64,000 nt of DNA from Bacteroidia bacterium (GCA_009929375.1 SAAO01000021.1:1-64000); one strand, 5' to 3'. Counted from the first letter of the stretch, positions 51,698-60,660 are shown. Made by a program: numbers and translations. The notes: a model not told the origin generated them from the letters alone.

Positions 51698-53029
51698 ATG
51701 GCAACAGTAATTATACTTCCCAAACAGGGACAGTCGGTCGAGAGTTGTATTATTACCGAAATTAAAAAGAAAAAGGGCGATACTGTCGTAAAAGGTGATA
51801 TCCTTTTTTCGTACGAGACAGACAAAGCGTCGTTCGAGGAAGAATCGCCTGTTGACGGTGTGGTGCTCGAATGTTTTTACAATGATGGCGACGAAGTGCC
51901 TGTGTTGCTCGACATGATGGTGATTGGTCAGCCGGGGGAAGATTATGCCGGATTACTTCAGGCAGAGCTAAGTGGTAAGGAGCAAGAGGCAAGTAAAGAG
52001 CCAGCAAAAGTGGAAGTTGTTGTATCGACAGAATCATCACAGCACCACATCACCACATCATCACATCAATCTTTTGTTTCTCCCCGTGCTAAAAATCTTG
52101 CTGCTGCCGAAGCTATCGATGCTTCCCAACTTGCCGGAACAGGTCCGAATGGTCGTGTGATTGAAAAAGATGTAAAAGCGGCTCTGGAAAACCGTCCGAA
52201 AATGACTCAACTGGCTAAGAAAATTGCCGCCGAAGAAGGTCTGCAACCGCAGGGTGCAGGTTCGGGACTGGCAGGGATGGCTAAATCTACTGATCTGACA
52301 GCACCTGTCAATGCTGTTTACGGATTGGATTACGAAGACAAAAAGCTGTCGAACATGCGCAGGATTATTGCCAAATCGATGCATGCTTCGCTTCAAAACT
52401 CAGCACAACTTACTCACCACCTTGGTGCTGATGCCCGCAATATTCAGAATTTACGCAAAAAAGCCAAAGCAGCCTTCGAAGCCGGAAAATTATCGGCAAA
52501 TCTGACTATAAACGATTTTGTGTGCTTTGCAGTAGTGAAAGCACTGAAAAAATTCCCGAACGCAAATTCGCATTTCCTTGGCGAAAGTATGCGCATCTTC
52601 AATAAAGTGCATTTAGGTCTGGCGGTTGATACTGAACGCGGACTTATGGTTCCCGCTGTACGCAATGCCGACGATTTGTCAATTATAGGACTTTCGAATC
52701 AGTTGAAAGAAGTGGCAAATGCCTGCAAAAAAGGTGCTATTGCCCCTGAATTATTATCAGCTGAAGCGGCCACTTTTACGGTTTCGAATCTTGGAGCTTA
52801 TGGTGTTGAAATGTTTACTCCGGTTATCAATCTTCCACAATCTGCTATTCTTGGAGTCAACACTATTGTACCTCGTCCGAAGGATTTGTGCGATGGAGTT
52901 TATGGTTTTGTACCTTATATCGGCCTGAGTCTCACTTACGATCATCGCGCTTTGGACGGTGGTGAAGCAACCCGCTTTCTGAAACAGATTGCCATTGAGA
53001 TTGAAACGCTCGAATTAGATATATTTTAA
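51698..53029 (+). CDS. Dihydrolipoyl acyltransferase (E2) of a 2-oxoacid dehydrogenase
   Basis: Core of a pyruvate- or branched-chain-type dehydrogenase. One lipoyl domain (1-80) with the lipoylated K43 in ETDKASFE, a peripheral-subunit-binding domain (about 127-165: SPRAKNLAAAEAIDASQLAGTGPNGRVIEKDV), and a catalytic domain (about 205-443) with HRALDGG (H416, D420). The linker between the first two domains contains SSQHHITTSSHQS, encoded by a simple ATCACCAC repeat. It is the first gene of the operon E2-E3-E1. The acyl substrate is not certain; pyruvate is most likely. Confidence 0.92.
   Translation: MATVIILPKQGQSVESCIITEIKKKKGDTVVKGDILFSYETDKASFEEESPVDGVVLECFYNDGDEVPVLLDMMVIGQPGEDYAGLLQAELSGKEQEASKEPAKVEVVVSTESSQHHITTSSHQSFVSPRAKNLAAAEAIDASQLAGTGPNGRVIEKDVKAALENRPKMTQLAKKIAAEEGLQPQGAGSGLAGMAKSTDLTAPVNAVYGLDYEDKKLSNMRRIIAKSMHASLQNSAQLTHHLGADARNIQNLRKKAKAAFEAGKLSANLTINDFVCFAVVKALKKFPNANSHFLGESMRIFNKVHLGLAVDTERGLMVPAVRNADDLSIIGLSNQLKEVANACKKGAIAPELLSAEAATFTVSNLGAYGVEMFTPVINLPQSAILGVNTIVPRPKDLCDGVYGFVPYIGLSLTYDHRALDGGEATRFLKQIAIEIETLELDIF
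52033..52072 (+). repeat. Simple CATCACCACAT-type repeat inside the E2 linker
   Basis: TCATCACAGCACCACATCAC and on, about 40 bases of imperfect CATCAC units, translated as a Ser/His/Thr-rich linker in the E2 protein. Confidence 0.6.
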
Positions 53030-53167
53030 TGTGCCAATAAGTTTAATATGCTAACATACCAATAAATAAGAATGGCTATATTTGCATTAATTAAAAACTT
53101 TAATAACAAAAACAATGAATGTATGTTCTGAATGCTGTTTTAACTGGCATATTGGCACATTCCAACA
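53030..53167. other. E2-E3 spacer with TGCCAATA-type repeats
   Basis: AATGTGCCAATA begins the spacer and its inverse TATTGGCACATT ends it (about 53151-53162); further GCCAAT-like words lie between. A -7-like TATATTTG stands at 53077-53084, so the E3 gene may have a promoter of its own. Confidence 0.45.
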
Positions 53168-53185
53168 TTGGCAAATTTTAAAAAT

Positions 53186-54550
53186 ATGTACGATTTAATC
53201 ATTATCGGTGGTGGTCCTGCCGGATATGTAGCTGCCGAACGTGCAGGGCATAAAGGGCTGAATGTGCTCGTTTTCGAAAAAAATAAAATGGGTGGTGTGT
53301 GTCTCAACGAAGGTTGCATTCCAACCAAAACGCTGATTTACAGTGCAAAAACCTATGAGAATGCATTGCATGGCGACAAATACGGCGTGAAAGCCGAATC
53401 GGTAACTTTTGATTTCGGCAAAATAATGGCACGCAAAAACAAGGTGGTACGCAAACTGGTGGCCGGTGTCGAAGCTAAAATGAAAATGCATCATGTGACT
53501 GTGGTGAAAGGTGAAGCCATGATTCAGCGTCGCAGCGAAAACGGTGTGGAAGTGACTTGTGGCGGCGAAACTTACGTTGGTAAGAACCTGCTGATCTGCA
53601 CCGGCTCCGAAGCTTTTGTTCCGCCTATTCCCGGCATAGCCGAATCGGGCGATATTATACTTACCAACCGCGAAATCCTTGATTTGAAGGAACAGCCTCA
53701 AACACTGGTAATTATAGGTGGAGGCGTGATCGGGATGGAATTTGCAAGTTTTTACAACAGCCTGGGCACTTCGGTGACTGTGGTGGAAATGCTTCCGGAA
53801 ATTCTGGGGCAAAACGACTACGAAATTTCGGCAATGTTGCGCGAAATGTATGCTAAAAAAGGAATAAACTTCCACCTGAATGCCAAAGTGGTAAAAGTGG
53901 AAGGAAATAAAGTAACTTTCGAGAAAGACGGTGAAACACAAACAATCGAAGGAGAAAAAATTCTTGTAAGTGTGGGTCGTCGTGCTGTCACAAAAGGTTT
54001 CGGACTCGAAAATCTGAATGTGGAGCTTGAGCGTGGTGGCATTAAGGTGGACGAGAAAATGCGTACCAATGTTCCCAATGTCTTTGCTGCCGGCGATGTA
54101 ACCGGATTTTCACTGCTCGCTCATACAGCCAGCCGCGAAGGCGAAGTGGTGGTAAACAACCTTACCGGCCGCGCCGACCGTATGCGTTACAATGCAATTC
54201 CCGGTGTGGTTTATACAAACCCTGAAGTTTCGGGCGTGGGTGAAACCGAAGAATCAGCCAAAGCCAAAGGTCTTGACTTTAAACTTGCAAAATTGCCAAT
54301 GGCATATGCCGGACGTTTTGTGGCCGAGAACGAAGGTGGTAATGGACTTTGCAAAGTGCTTATTGGTGCAAAATATGGCGAAGTGATCGGCGTTCACATG
54401 ATTGGAAATCCTTCGAGTGAAATGATTTATGGAGCCTGCATGGCCATCGAACAGGAACTGACATTAGCGCAATTGGAAGAAGTGGTTTTTCCACATCCAA
54501 CTGTAAGCGAGATATTTAAAGAAACAATATTTAGCCCCCTAACCCCCTGA
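53186..54550 (+). CDS. lpdA: Dihydrolipoamide dehydrogenase (E3)
   Basis: FAD disulfide oxidoreductase that re-oxidises the lipoyl arm. FAD motif LIIIGGGPAGYVAAERA, redox pair GGVCLNEGCIPTK (C39 and C44), NAD motif IIGGGVIGMEFASFY, FAD motif FAAGDVTG, and the C-terminal HPTVSEIF with the active-site histidine. Start at ATG 53186 (MYDLIII); the open frame begins at a TTG at 53168. The last residues SPLTP and the stop codon are supplied by a GC-rich palindrome, so the C-terminus was probably reshaped by repeat insertion. Confidence 0.95.
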   Translation: MYDLIIIGGGPAGYVAAERAGHKGLNVLVFEKNKMGGVCLNEGCIPTKTLIYSAKTYENALHGDKYGVKAESVTFDFGKIMARKNKVVRKLVAGVEAKMKMHHVTVVKGEAMIQRRSENGVEVTCGGETYVGKNLLICTGSEAFVPPIPGIAESGDIILTNREILDLKEQPQTLVIIGGGVIGMEFASFYNSLGTSVTVVEMLPEILGQNDYEISAMLREMYAKKGINFHLNAKVVKVEGNKVTFEKDGETQTIEGEKILVSVGRRAVTKGFGLENLNVELERGGIKVDEKMRTNVPNVFAAGDVTGFSLLAHTASREGEVVVNNLTGRADRMRYNAIPGVVYTNPEVSGVGETEESAKAKGLDFKLAKLPMAYAGRFVAENEGGNGLCKVLIGAKYGEVIGVHMIGNPSSEMIYGACMAIEQELTLAQLEEVVFPHPTVSEIFKETIFSPLTP

Positions 54551-54556
54551 AGGGGG
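54535..54556. repeat. 22-bp GC palindrome, copy 3 (end of lpdA)
   Basis: CCCCCTAACCCCCT then GAAGGGGG: the best-conserved form. It encodes the last E3 residues and the stop codon (54548-54550) and pairs with copy 4 about 95 bp on. Confidence 0.85.
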
Positions 54557-54648
54557 AATTATGCAAGTTAGTCTTCATAATTTTCAGTTTAAAGGAAAAG
54601 GGAATGTGAAATTATATTTATAACAAAACAAAACTAACATCTCTTATT

Positions 54649-54670
54649 CCCCCTTCAGGGGGTTAGGGGG
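54649..54670. repeat. 22-bp GC palindrome, copy 4 (before the E1 gene)
   Basis: Inverse of copy 3, 17 bases before the E1 start codon. The transcript could fold copies 3 and 4 together into a long stem around the spacer. Confidence 0.85.
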
Positions 54671-54686
54671 CAGTTAACTAAACATT

Positions 54687-57146
54687 ATGCCAAAAGTACA
54701 ATTCATTGATCCGGCGGAAGCCCGGAAGCCCGGTTTTGTGGAATTTCAACCCATTCCGGTAAATCAGTATCAGAAAACGGTAAACGACGAAAAGGAAAAC
54801 TTTACCGACGAAGAATTTAAAGCCATTTATCATGACATGGCGCTGATTCGTGAGTTTGAGACAATGCTCAATCTTATCAAAACCAAAGGTGAATACAATG
54901 GAACACAGTACAATCACCCCGGCCCGGCTCACTTGTCAATCGGACAGGAATCGGCTGCGGTGGGTATGGCATGGACGTTAACCGTCGAAGACTTTATTTT
55001 TGGTAGTCACCGATCGCACGGCGAAATTCTGGCCAAAGGTATGTCGGCAATTCACAAACTCAGCGACAAGGAACTGACTGATATCATGGAATCATTTTTC
55101 GATGGAGCAGTACTGGAAGTGGTAAAAAAAGATTTCACCGGAACAACGAAAGAACTGGCTCGCCGATTCCTTGTTTACGGAACGTTAGCCGAAATTTTTG
55201 CCCGTGAAACAGGTTTCAACCGTGGTTTGGGTGGTTCAATGCACGCTTTCTTTACTCCGTTTGGTGTTTATCCAAACAATGCGTTGGTTGGTGGCTCGGG
55301 CGATATTGCTGTGGGAGCTGCTCTTTATAAAAAAGTTAACCGTAAGCCGGGTATGGTAGTTGCCAATATCGGCGATGCTTCAATGGCTTGCGGACCTGTT
55401 TGGGAAGGGATTACCTTTTCGGCAATGGATCAGTTTAACCAACTTTGGGAAGGCGATATGAAAGGTGGTTTGCCTGTGATTATCAATATTATGAATAATC
55501 AATACGGAATGGGTGGACAAACCTGTGGCGAAACCATGGGTTACGGTATTGCTGCCCGTATTGGTGCTGGCGTAAATGCCGACCAGATGCACGCTGAACG
55601 TGTGGATGGTTACAATCCGCTGGCTGTGATTGATGCTTACAAACGTAAACGTAAAATTATTGAAGAAAAACGCGGTCCGGTTTTGCTGGACGTACTTACA
55701 TACCGTTATAGCGGTCACTCACCTTCGGATGCATCGTCGTATCGTTCGAAAGAAGAAGTGGAAGCCTGGGAAAAACAGGACTGTATTGCTTCGTATGGCG
55801 AACAACTGATTGATGCAAAAGTGGCTTCTCAGACCGACCTGGAGGCAGTTCAGGCTGATATCAAAGCATTGATTTACGAAATGTTCCTGAAAGCTATCGA
55901 TCCTGTGATTTCTCCATTGATGCAAAATCCTGAGAAAATAGGTGATATGATGTTTTCAAATGGTTCGGTGGATTCGTTCAGCAATGCTAAACCCGATGTG
56001 TTAATGCCGTTGGAAGAAAATTCCCGCGTAAAGAAAATTGCTGCTAAAGAACGTTTTGCATTCGACAAAGATGGCAAACCATTCAGCAAAATGAAACAAT
56101 ATCAGCTGCGCGACGGTATTTTCGAAGCCATGATGGATCGTTTCTACAAAGATGCTTCGCTGATTGCTTATGGTGAAGAAAACCGTGACTGGGGTGGCGC
56201 TTTTGCTGTGTATGGTGGTATGACCGAAGCTTTGCCTTATCACCGTTTGTTTAATTCTCCGATTTCCGAAGCTTCTATTGTGGGTACAGCCATTGGTTAT
56301 GCCATGTGTGGCGGACGTGTAGTTCCTGAAATTATGTATTGCGACTTCCTGGGCCGTTGCGGTGACGAAGTTTTCAATCAGCTTCCGAAATGGCAGGCAA
56401 TGAGTGGTAATGTGTTGAAAATGCCGGTTGTTCTTCGCGTGTCGGTTGGCTCAAAATACGGAGCACAACACTCGCAGGACTGGACTTCACTGGTGGCTCA
56501 CATTCCCGGAATCAAAGTTTGCTTCCCCGTAACTCCTTACGATGCCAAAGGCTTGATGAATGCAGCTCTTCAGGGAACCGACCCTGTGATTTTCTTCGAA
56601 AGTCAGCGTATTTACGAAATCGGCGAGCAATTCCACGAAGGTGGTGTGCCCGAAGGTTACTACGAAATTCCTTTCGGCGAACCGGATGTAAAGAAAACAG
56701 GTAATGATATAACATTCCTCACTATTGGTCATACGCTTTATCCGGCGTTGGCTGCTGCTAAAGAACTGGAAGAAAAATACGGTATGACTGCCGAAGTAAT
56801 TGATGCCCGTTCGCTGGTGCCATTCAATTATGAAAAAGTAATTGCCTCCGTGAAAAAAACAGGTAAAATTATTGTGGCCGGTGATGCTACAGCCCGTGGT
56901 TCGTTCCTCAATGATTTTGCAGCAAGCATTAATCAGCTTTGTTTTGATTATCTGGATGCACCGGTTTGTGTACTTGGTTCGCGCAACTGGATTACACCGG
57001 CTTATGAGTTGGAAAAATCTTTCTTTGCTCAACCTTCGTGGTTCCTCGATATGATCAACGAGCGTATTCAACCGTTGAATGGCTATATTGCAGGTCAGAA
57101 TTTTACTGATGCTGAGTTCGTACGCAGATCGAAAATGGGAGTATAA
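54687..57146 (+). CDS. Fused alpha-beta E1 of a 2-oxoacid dehydrogenase
   Basis: Thiamine-diphosphate decarboxylase of the dehydrogenase complex, with alpha and beta chains in one protein. Alpha part (about 40-420): GSHRSHGEIL, ThDP motif from IGDASMACG (G229, D230) to NNQYGMGG (N270, N271). Beta part (about 480-800): RDGIFEAMMDRFYKD, GEENRDWGGAFAV, SEASIVGTAIGYAMCGGRVVPEIMY and SRNWITPAYELEKSFF. At 819 residues it is roughly 120-150 longer than a plain alpha plus beta sum; extra segments lie in the alpha part (about 120-165) and between the two halves. Order E2-E3-E1 is also unusual. Pyruvate or another short 2-oxoacid is the likely substrate. Confidence 0.9.
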   Translation: MPKVQFIDPAEARKPGFVEFQPIPVNQYQKTVNDEKENFTDEEFKAIYHDMALIREFETMLNLIKTKGEYNGTQYNHPGPAHLSIGQESAAVGMAWTLTVEDFIFGSHRSHGEILAKGMSAIHKLSDKELTDIMESFFDGAVLEVVKKDFTGTTKELARRFLVYGTLAEIFARETGFNRGLGGSMHAFFTPFGVYPNNALVGGSGDIAVGAALYKKVNRKPGMVVANIGDASMACGPVWEGITFSAMDQFNQLWEGDMKGGLPVIINIMNNQYGMGGQTCGETMGYGIAARIGAGVNADQMHAERVDGYNPLAVIDAYKRKRKIIEEKRGPVLLDVLTYRYSGHSPSDASSYRSKEEVEAWEKQDCIASYGEQLIDAKVASQTDLEAVQADIKALIYEMFLKAIDPVISPLMQNPEKIGDMMFSNGSVDSFSNAKPDVLMPLEENSRVKKIAAKERFAFDKDGKPFSKMKQYQLRDGIFEAMMDRFYKDASLIAYGEENRDWGGAFAVYGGMTEALPYHRLFNSPISEASIVGTAIGYAMCGGRVVPEIMYCDFLGRCGDEVFNQLPKWQAMSGNVLKMPVVLRVSVGSKYGAQHSQDWTSLVAHIPGIKVCFPVTPYDAKGLMNAALQGTDPVIFFESQRIYEIGEQFHEGGVPEGYYEIPFGEPDVKKTGNDITFLTIGHTLYPALAAAKELEEKYGMTAEVIDARSLVPFNYEKVIASVKKTGKIIVAGDATARGSFLNDFAASINQLCFDYLDAPVCVLGSRNWITPAYELEKSFFAQPSWFLDMINERIQPLNGYIAGQNFTDAEFVRRSKMGV

Positions 57147-57152
57147 CTTATA

Positions 57153-57228
57153 ACCACTAAGGCACTGAGAACACTTAGTTTCACAAAGTATTTATTGTGT
57201 TTCTTTGTGCCCTTAGTGCCTTAGTGGT
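57153..57228. repeat. Hairpin-forming CACTAAGGCACT repeat
   Basis: ACCACTAAGGCACT (57153-57166) and its perfect inverse (57215-57228) flank the E1-PHP gap. The same words appear singly at 14555-14590. Confidence 0.75.
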
Positions 57229-57242
57229 AAAAATAAAATATT

Positions 57243-58418
57243 ATGATAAAAGTAAACGCTCACCTGCATACGCCAAATTCATTCAGTGCTTTCGATTCAA
57301 TTGATCAGGCACTTGATATGGCTGTTGCCGAAGATGTTAAAGTGGTTGGCATCAATGATTTTTACAGCACAGCTGGTTATCAGGAGTGGGCTGATGGCTG
57401 CAAAGTTCGTGGCTTGTATCCACTTTTCAATATCGAGCTGATTTCACTCAATGAAGCCGATCAGAAAGCCGGTGTTCGTGTCAACGATCCCGGAAATCCC
57501 GGCCGTGTATATATCAGTGGAAAAGGACTTTCGTACCCGTTTAAACTTGCCGAACCTTATGCATCGCAGCTTGCCGAAGTGGTTAAGGAATCGAACAGTC
57601 AGGTGGAAGCCATGTGTGGCAAAGTAAACGAAATTCTTTTAAATATAAATGCCGGATTTTCAGTTGATTTTGAATGGATCAAAAACGATTTGGCTAAAGG
57701 TCTGATTCGTGAACGTCATTTGGCAAAAGCAATTCGTTTGAAAGCTTATGAATATTGTAATCAGAATCCGCTGGATATCAGAATCCTTTTTCATAAACTT
57801 TTTGCAGGAAAAGAACTGAAATCGGAGGTGACAGATCATGCCGGTGTTGAAAACGAAATTCGTGCAAACCTGCTCAAAGCGGGTGGTGGTGCTTTTGTTC
57901 CCGAAGATCCCAAGGCATTTTTGCCCATGCAAACCGTTTGCGAAATAATTGTGGCTGGTGGTGGTATTCCAACTTACCCTTTTCTGGCTGACGATGCCAA
58001 GGGTGGTTACACCGATTTCGAAGGCGATCTGGAACGTGTGGCAAAGCAACTGACCGAGCGTGGTTTTCATTCGGTGGAATTTATCACGACCCGTAATGGT
58101 TTGGAATTGCTTGAGAAATACGCTTCGTATTTACATGATCAGGGATTTGTGGTGACATTTGGTAGCGAGCACAATACGCCGGCAATGGAGCCGATAGAAC
58201 TTTTTGCACGAAATAGCACCCCACTTACTGACCGTTTGATGCAAATCAACTACGAAGGCGCTTGTGTCATTGCAGCACATCAGCATTTGGTGGCTCAGGG
58301 TTTACGTGGATATGTGGATGCCAATGGACAGGCTGACAGAAGTAAACGGAAAGAGTTTGTAAAACTGGGGGATGAGTTAATAACAGCCCTGCCCCCCAAC
58401 CCCCTAAAGGGGGAGTAA
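57243..58418 (+). CDS. PHP-domain protein, probable metal-dependent phosphoesterase
   Basis: The N-terminus NAHLHTPNSFSAF carries the PHP metal pair (H7, H9); further ligand candidates are D39 in GINDFYS (usual form GITDH), E65 in FNIELIS, the histidine in GSEHNTP and the one in AAHQHL. The middle (about 110-225) is a helical insertion not seen in small PHP phosphatases. No polymerase or histidinol phosphatase context is present. Lying between E1 and an aldolase gene, it may act on a phosphorylated intermediate, but no function is established. The last residues ALPPNPLKGE come from a GC palindrome. Confidence 0.8.
   Translation: MIKVNAHLHTPNSFSAFDSIDQALDMAVAEDVKVVGINDFYSTAGYQEWADGCKVRGLYPLFNIELISLNEADQKAGVRVNDPGNPGRVYISGKGLSYPFKLAEPYASQLAEVVKESNSQVEAMCGKVNEILLNINAGFSVDFEWIKNDLAKGLIRERHLAKAIRLKAYEYCNQNPLDIRILFHKLFAGKELKSEVTDHAGVENEIRANLLKAGGGAFVPEDPKAFLPMQTVCEIIVAGGGIPTYPFLADDAKGGYTDFEGDLERVAKQLTERGFHSVEFITTRNGLELLEKYASYLHDQGFVVTFGSEHNTPAMEPIELFARNSTPLTDRLMQINYEGACVIAAHQHLVAQGLRGYVDANGQADRSKRKEFVKLGDELITALPPNPLKGE
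58392..58413. repeat. 22-bp GC palindrome, copy 5 (end of the PHP gene)
   Basis: CCCCCCAACCCCCT then AAAGGGGG, translated as PPNPLKG at the C-terminus. Inverted pair with copy 6. Confidence 0.85.
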
Positions 58419-58463
58419 GAGAGTAAATCTTGAATTTTTACAGATATTAACAAACTTGAATAA

Positions 58464-60527
58464 ATGAATAATACAGAAAATAATGAAACTCGCTCTCTAC
58501 TCCCCCTTGAGGGGGTTGGGGGGCTTATCGAAATATCACAATTCTACGGTCGCGATAGCCGTTTTGTGATTGCAGGTGGTGGAAATACTTCCTACAAAAA
58601 TGCTGAAAAAATCTGGGTGAAAGCCAGTGGCTCGTCGTTGGCTACCATTACCGAAGATGGTTTTGCGGTGCTCGATCGTGCCAAACTCAACCTCATGTCC
58701 GACAAAGTGTACAGCGCAAATGCAGCTGAGCGTGAGGAGCAAGTTAAAAACGATTTGGCCGATGCAACTATTACCAAAGGCAAACGTCCATCGGTTGAGA
58801 CATCGATGCACAATGTGATTGATTATGCATTTGTAGTGCATTTGCACCCAACGCTTGTAAACGGATTAATGTGCGCCAATAATGCTGAAAGCGATTTGAA
58901 AAAACTTTTCGGAGCAAAAGCATTGTACATTGAATATACCGACCCGGGTTATGTGCTTTTCAAAAAAGTGGAAGATGCCATTAAAGCATATCGTGTTGAA
59001 TATAAAGAAGAACCACAAATTATATGGTTGCAGAATCACGGGATTTTTGTGGCTGCCAATACAATCGATGAAATAAAAGTTATTTATAATGAAGTGCTTG
59101 AGAAACTTGCCCCCCAACCCCCTAAAGGGGGAGATAGTGCAAATCTCAATGTTTTTAAAAATGAGGAAGAGTGCTCAGCTCTCTCTCCTTCGGAGAGGGC
59201 TGCGGAGAGGTGTCTGCCTGCTATTCGCATGATGCTTTCAAAAGATGGTCTGAAAACTCTGAAAGTGCGCAAAAATGCATTGGTAAAACATTTTTACGAC
59301 ACAAAAGAAGCGCAGGCTAAAATTGCAAAACCATTTACTCCGGATGCAATTGTGTATTGCAAATCGAACTATCTATTTAGCCCCCTAACCCCCACAGGGG
59401 GGGATGAAGAAAGCATAAACAACTTTCTTGCTGATATAAAAGTTCGCATTGATGATTTTACTCAAAAAAACGGCTATCAACCTAAAGTTATTCTTATCAA
59501 AGGAATTGGCTTAGTGGCTGTGGGCGACAATGCTGCTCAGTGCGATATTATTCTGGATGTATTTGAGGATGCAATGAAAATTGCTTACTATACAGAATCG
59601 TTTGGCGGTCCGCATCCGATGACACAGGAGCAAATTGATTTTATCGACAACTGGGAAGTGGAAAATTACCGTCGCAGTGTGGCAGCAGGAGCAACTAAAG
59701 GGCGTGCAGAAAACAAAACCATTATTGTTACCGGAGCCGCTATGGGTTTTGGCGAGGGTATTGCCCGTTGTCTTTTGAAGGAAGGTGCTAATATCGTTGT
59801 CGCAGATTTGAACGAAGAAGTAGGAAGGGCAACTGTTGCTAAATTCAACTTATTGGCCAAAAGTAACCGCGCCATTTTTGTAAAAACCAATGTAAGCGAG
59901 ATTCCGGCCATTGAACAATTGCTTCATAAAACCATTTGCAATTTCGGCGCTGTTGATTGTTTTATAAGCAATGCAGGTGTGCTTCGTGCGGGTGGACTGG
60001 ACGATATGACACCTGAAGATTTTGAATTTGTGACGAAAATAAATTACAATGCATATTTCTATTGTACCAAAGTGGTGAGCAAGGTAATGAAGTTGCAAAC
60101 CAAATATGCGGGCTCTGACTATTATGCCGATATTATTCAGATAAATTCAAAATCGGGTTTACGCGGTAGCAAGGCCAACTTTGCGTATGCTGGTGGTAAA
60201 TTTGGTGGCGTTGGTCTGACTCAGTCTTTTGCGCTTGAACTGGCTCCTTTCCGTATCAAGGTGAATTCGATTTGTCCGGGAAATTTCTATGAAGGACCAC
60301 TTTGGAGCGATCCTGAACATGGACTTTTCGTTCAGTATTTAAATGCAGGAAAAGTTCCGGGTGCCAAAACCGTTGAAGATGTAAAAGAATTTTATCTGGC
60401 TCAGGTTCCTATGAAAAAAGGTTGCTCACCCGAAGATGTAACCAAAGGAGCATTATACCTGATGGATCAATGTGGCGAAACAGGACAGGCTTTACCAATT
60501 ACGGGCGGACAGGTAATGCTGAATTAA
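58464..60527 (+). CDS. Bifunctional class II aldolase / short-chain dehydrogenase (RhaEW/YuxG-like)
   Basis: N-terminal class II aldolase (about 20-400) with AGGGNTSYK, catalytic E112 (SVETSMHN), zinc ligands H126 and H128 (VVHLHPT) and QNHGIFV; C-terminal SDR (about 420-687) with VTGAAMGFGEG, INSKSG, YAGGK and VNSICPG. This matches the rhamnulose-1-phosphate aldolase/lactaldehyde dehydrogenase fusion, which splits a 6-deoxyketose 1-phosphate into DHAP and lactaldehyde and oxidises the latter. The rhamnose kinase and isomerase are not here, so another deoxy-sugar is possible. Four repeat-coded peptides lie in frame, at about residues 13-20, 216-223, 240-250 and 306-314, in the aldolase half or its linker. 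Confidence 0.9.
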   Translation: MNNTENNETRSLLPLEGVGGLIEISQFYGRDSRFVIAGGGNTSYKNAEKIWVKASGSSLATITEDGFAVLDRAKLNLMSDKVYSANAAEREEQVKNDLADATITKGKRPSVETSMHNVIDYAFVVHLHPTLVNGLMCANNAESDLKKLFGAKALYIEYTDPGYVLFKKVEDAIKAYRVEYKEEPQIIWLQNHGIFVAANTIDEIKVIYNEVLEKLAPQPPKGGDSANLNVFKNEEECSALSPSERAAERCLPAIRMMLSKDGLKTLKVRKNALVKHFYDTKEAQAKIAKPFTPDAIVYCKSNYLFSPLTPTGGDEESINNFLADIKVRIDDFTQKNGYQPKVILIKGIGLVAVGDNAAQCDIILDVFEDAMKIAYYTESFGGPHPMTQEQIDFIDNWEVENYRRSVAAGATKGRAENKTIIVTGAAMGFGEGIARCLLKEGANIVVADLNEEVGRATVAKFNLLAKSNRAIFVKTNVSEIPAIEQLLHKTICNFGAVDCFISNAGVLRAGGLDDMTPEDFEFVTKINYNAYFYCTKVVSKVMKLQTKYAGSDYYADIIQINSKSGLRGSKANFAYAGGKFGGVGLTQSFALELAPFRIKVNSICPGNFYEGPLWSDPEHGLFVQYLNAGKVPGAKTVEDVKEFYLAQVPMKKGCSPEDVTKGALYLMDQCGETGQALPITGGQVMLN
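58502..58523. repeat. 22-bp GC palindrome, copy 6 (N-terminus of the aldolase/SDR)
   Basis: Inverse of copy 5. In frame, it encodes LPLEGVGG just before the conserved aldolase start. Confidence 0.85.
59110..59131. repeat. 22-bp GC palindrome, copy 7 (inside the aldolase/SDR)
   Basis: CCCCCCAACCCCCT then AAAGGGGG, encoding PQPPKGG at about residues 216-223. Same sense as copy 5, different reading frame. Confidence 0.85.
59181..59211. repeat. Second palindrome family (CTCTCCTTCGGAGAGG) inside the aldolase/SDR
   Basis: CTCTCTCCTTCGGAGAGG followed by GCTGCGGAGAGG: a separate hairpin word, encoding SLSPSERAAER-like residues (about 240-250). Confidence 0.7.
59381..59403. repeat. 22-bp GC palindrome, copy 8 (inside the aldolase/SDR)
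   Basis: CCCCCTAACCCCCA then CAGGGGGGG, encoding SPLTPTGG at about residues 306-314. Confidence 0.8.
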
Positions 60528-60537
60528 AAAAAACTTG

Positions 60538-60559
60538 CCCCCTAACCCCCTAAAGGGGG
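60538..60559. repeat. 22-bp GC palindrome, copy 9 (after the aldolase/SDR)
   Basis: CCCCCTAACCCCCT then AAAGGGGG, 10 bases past the stop codon. Inverted pair with copy 10. Confidence 0.85.
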
Positions 60560-60660
60560 AATTAAGCAAGAATGTGTAGGCTTTTTAATGCTGAGAAAAA
60601 ATATTAATACAAATTAAAAATACCCGATTGAATTTTTTCAATGACGAAACTAATTCAATT

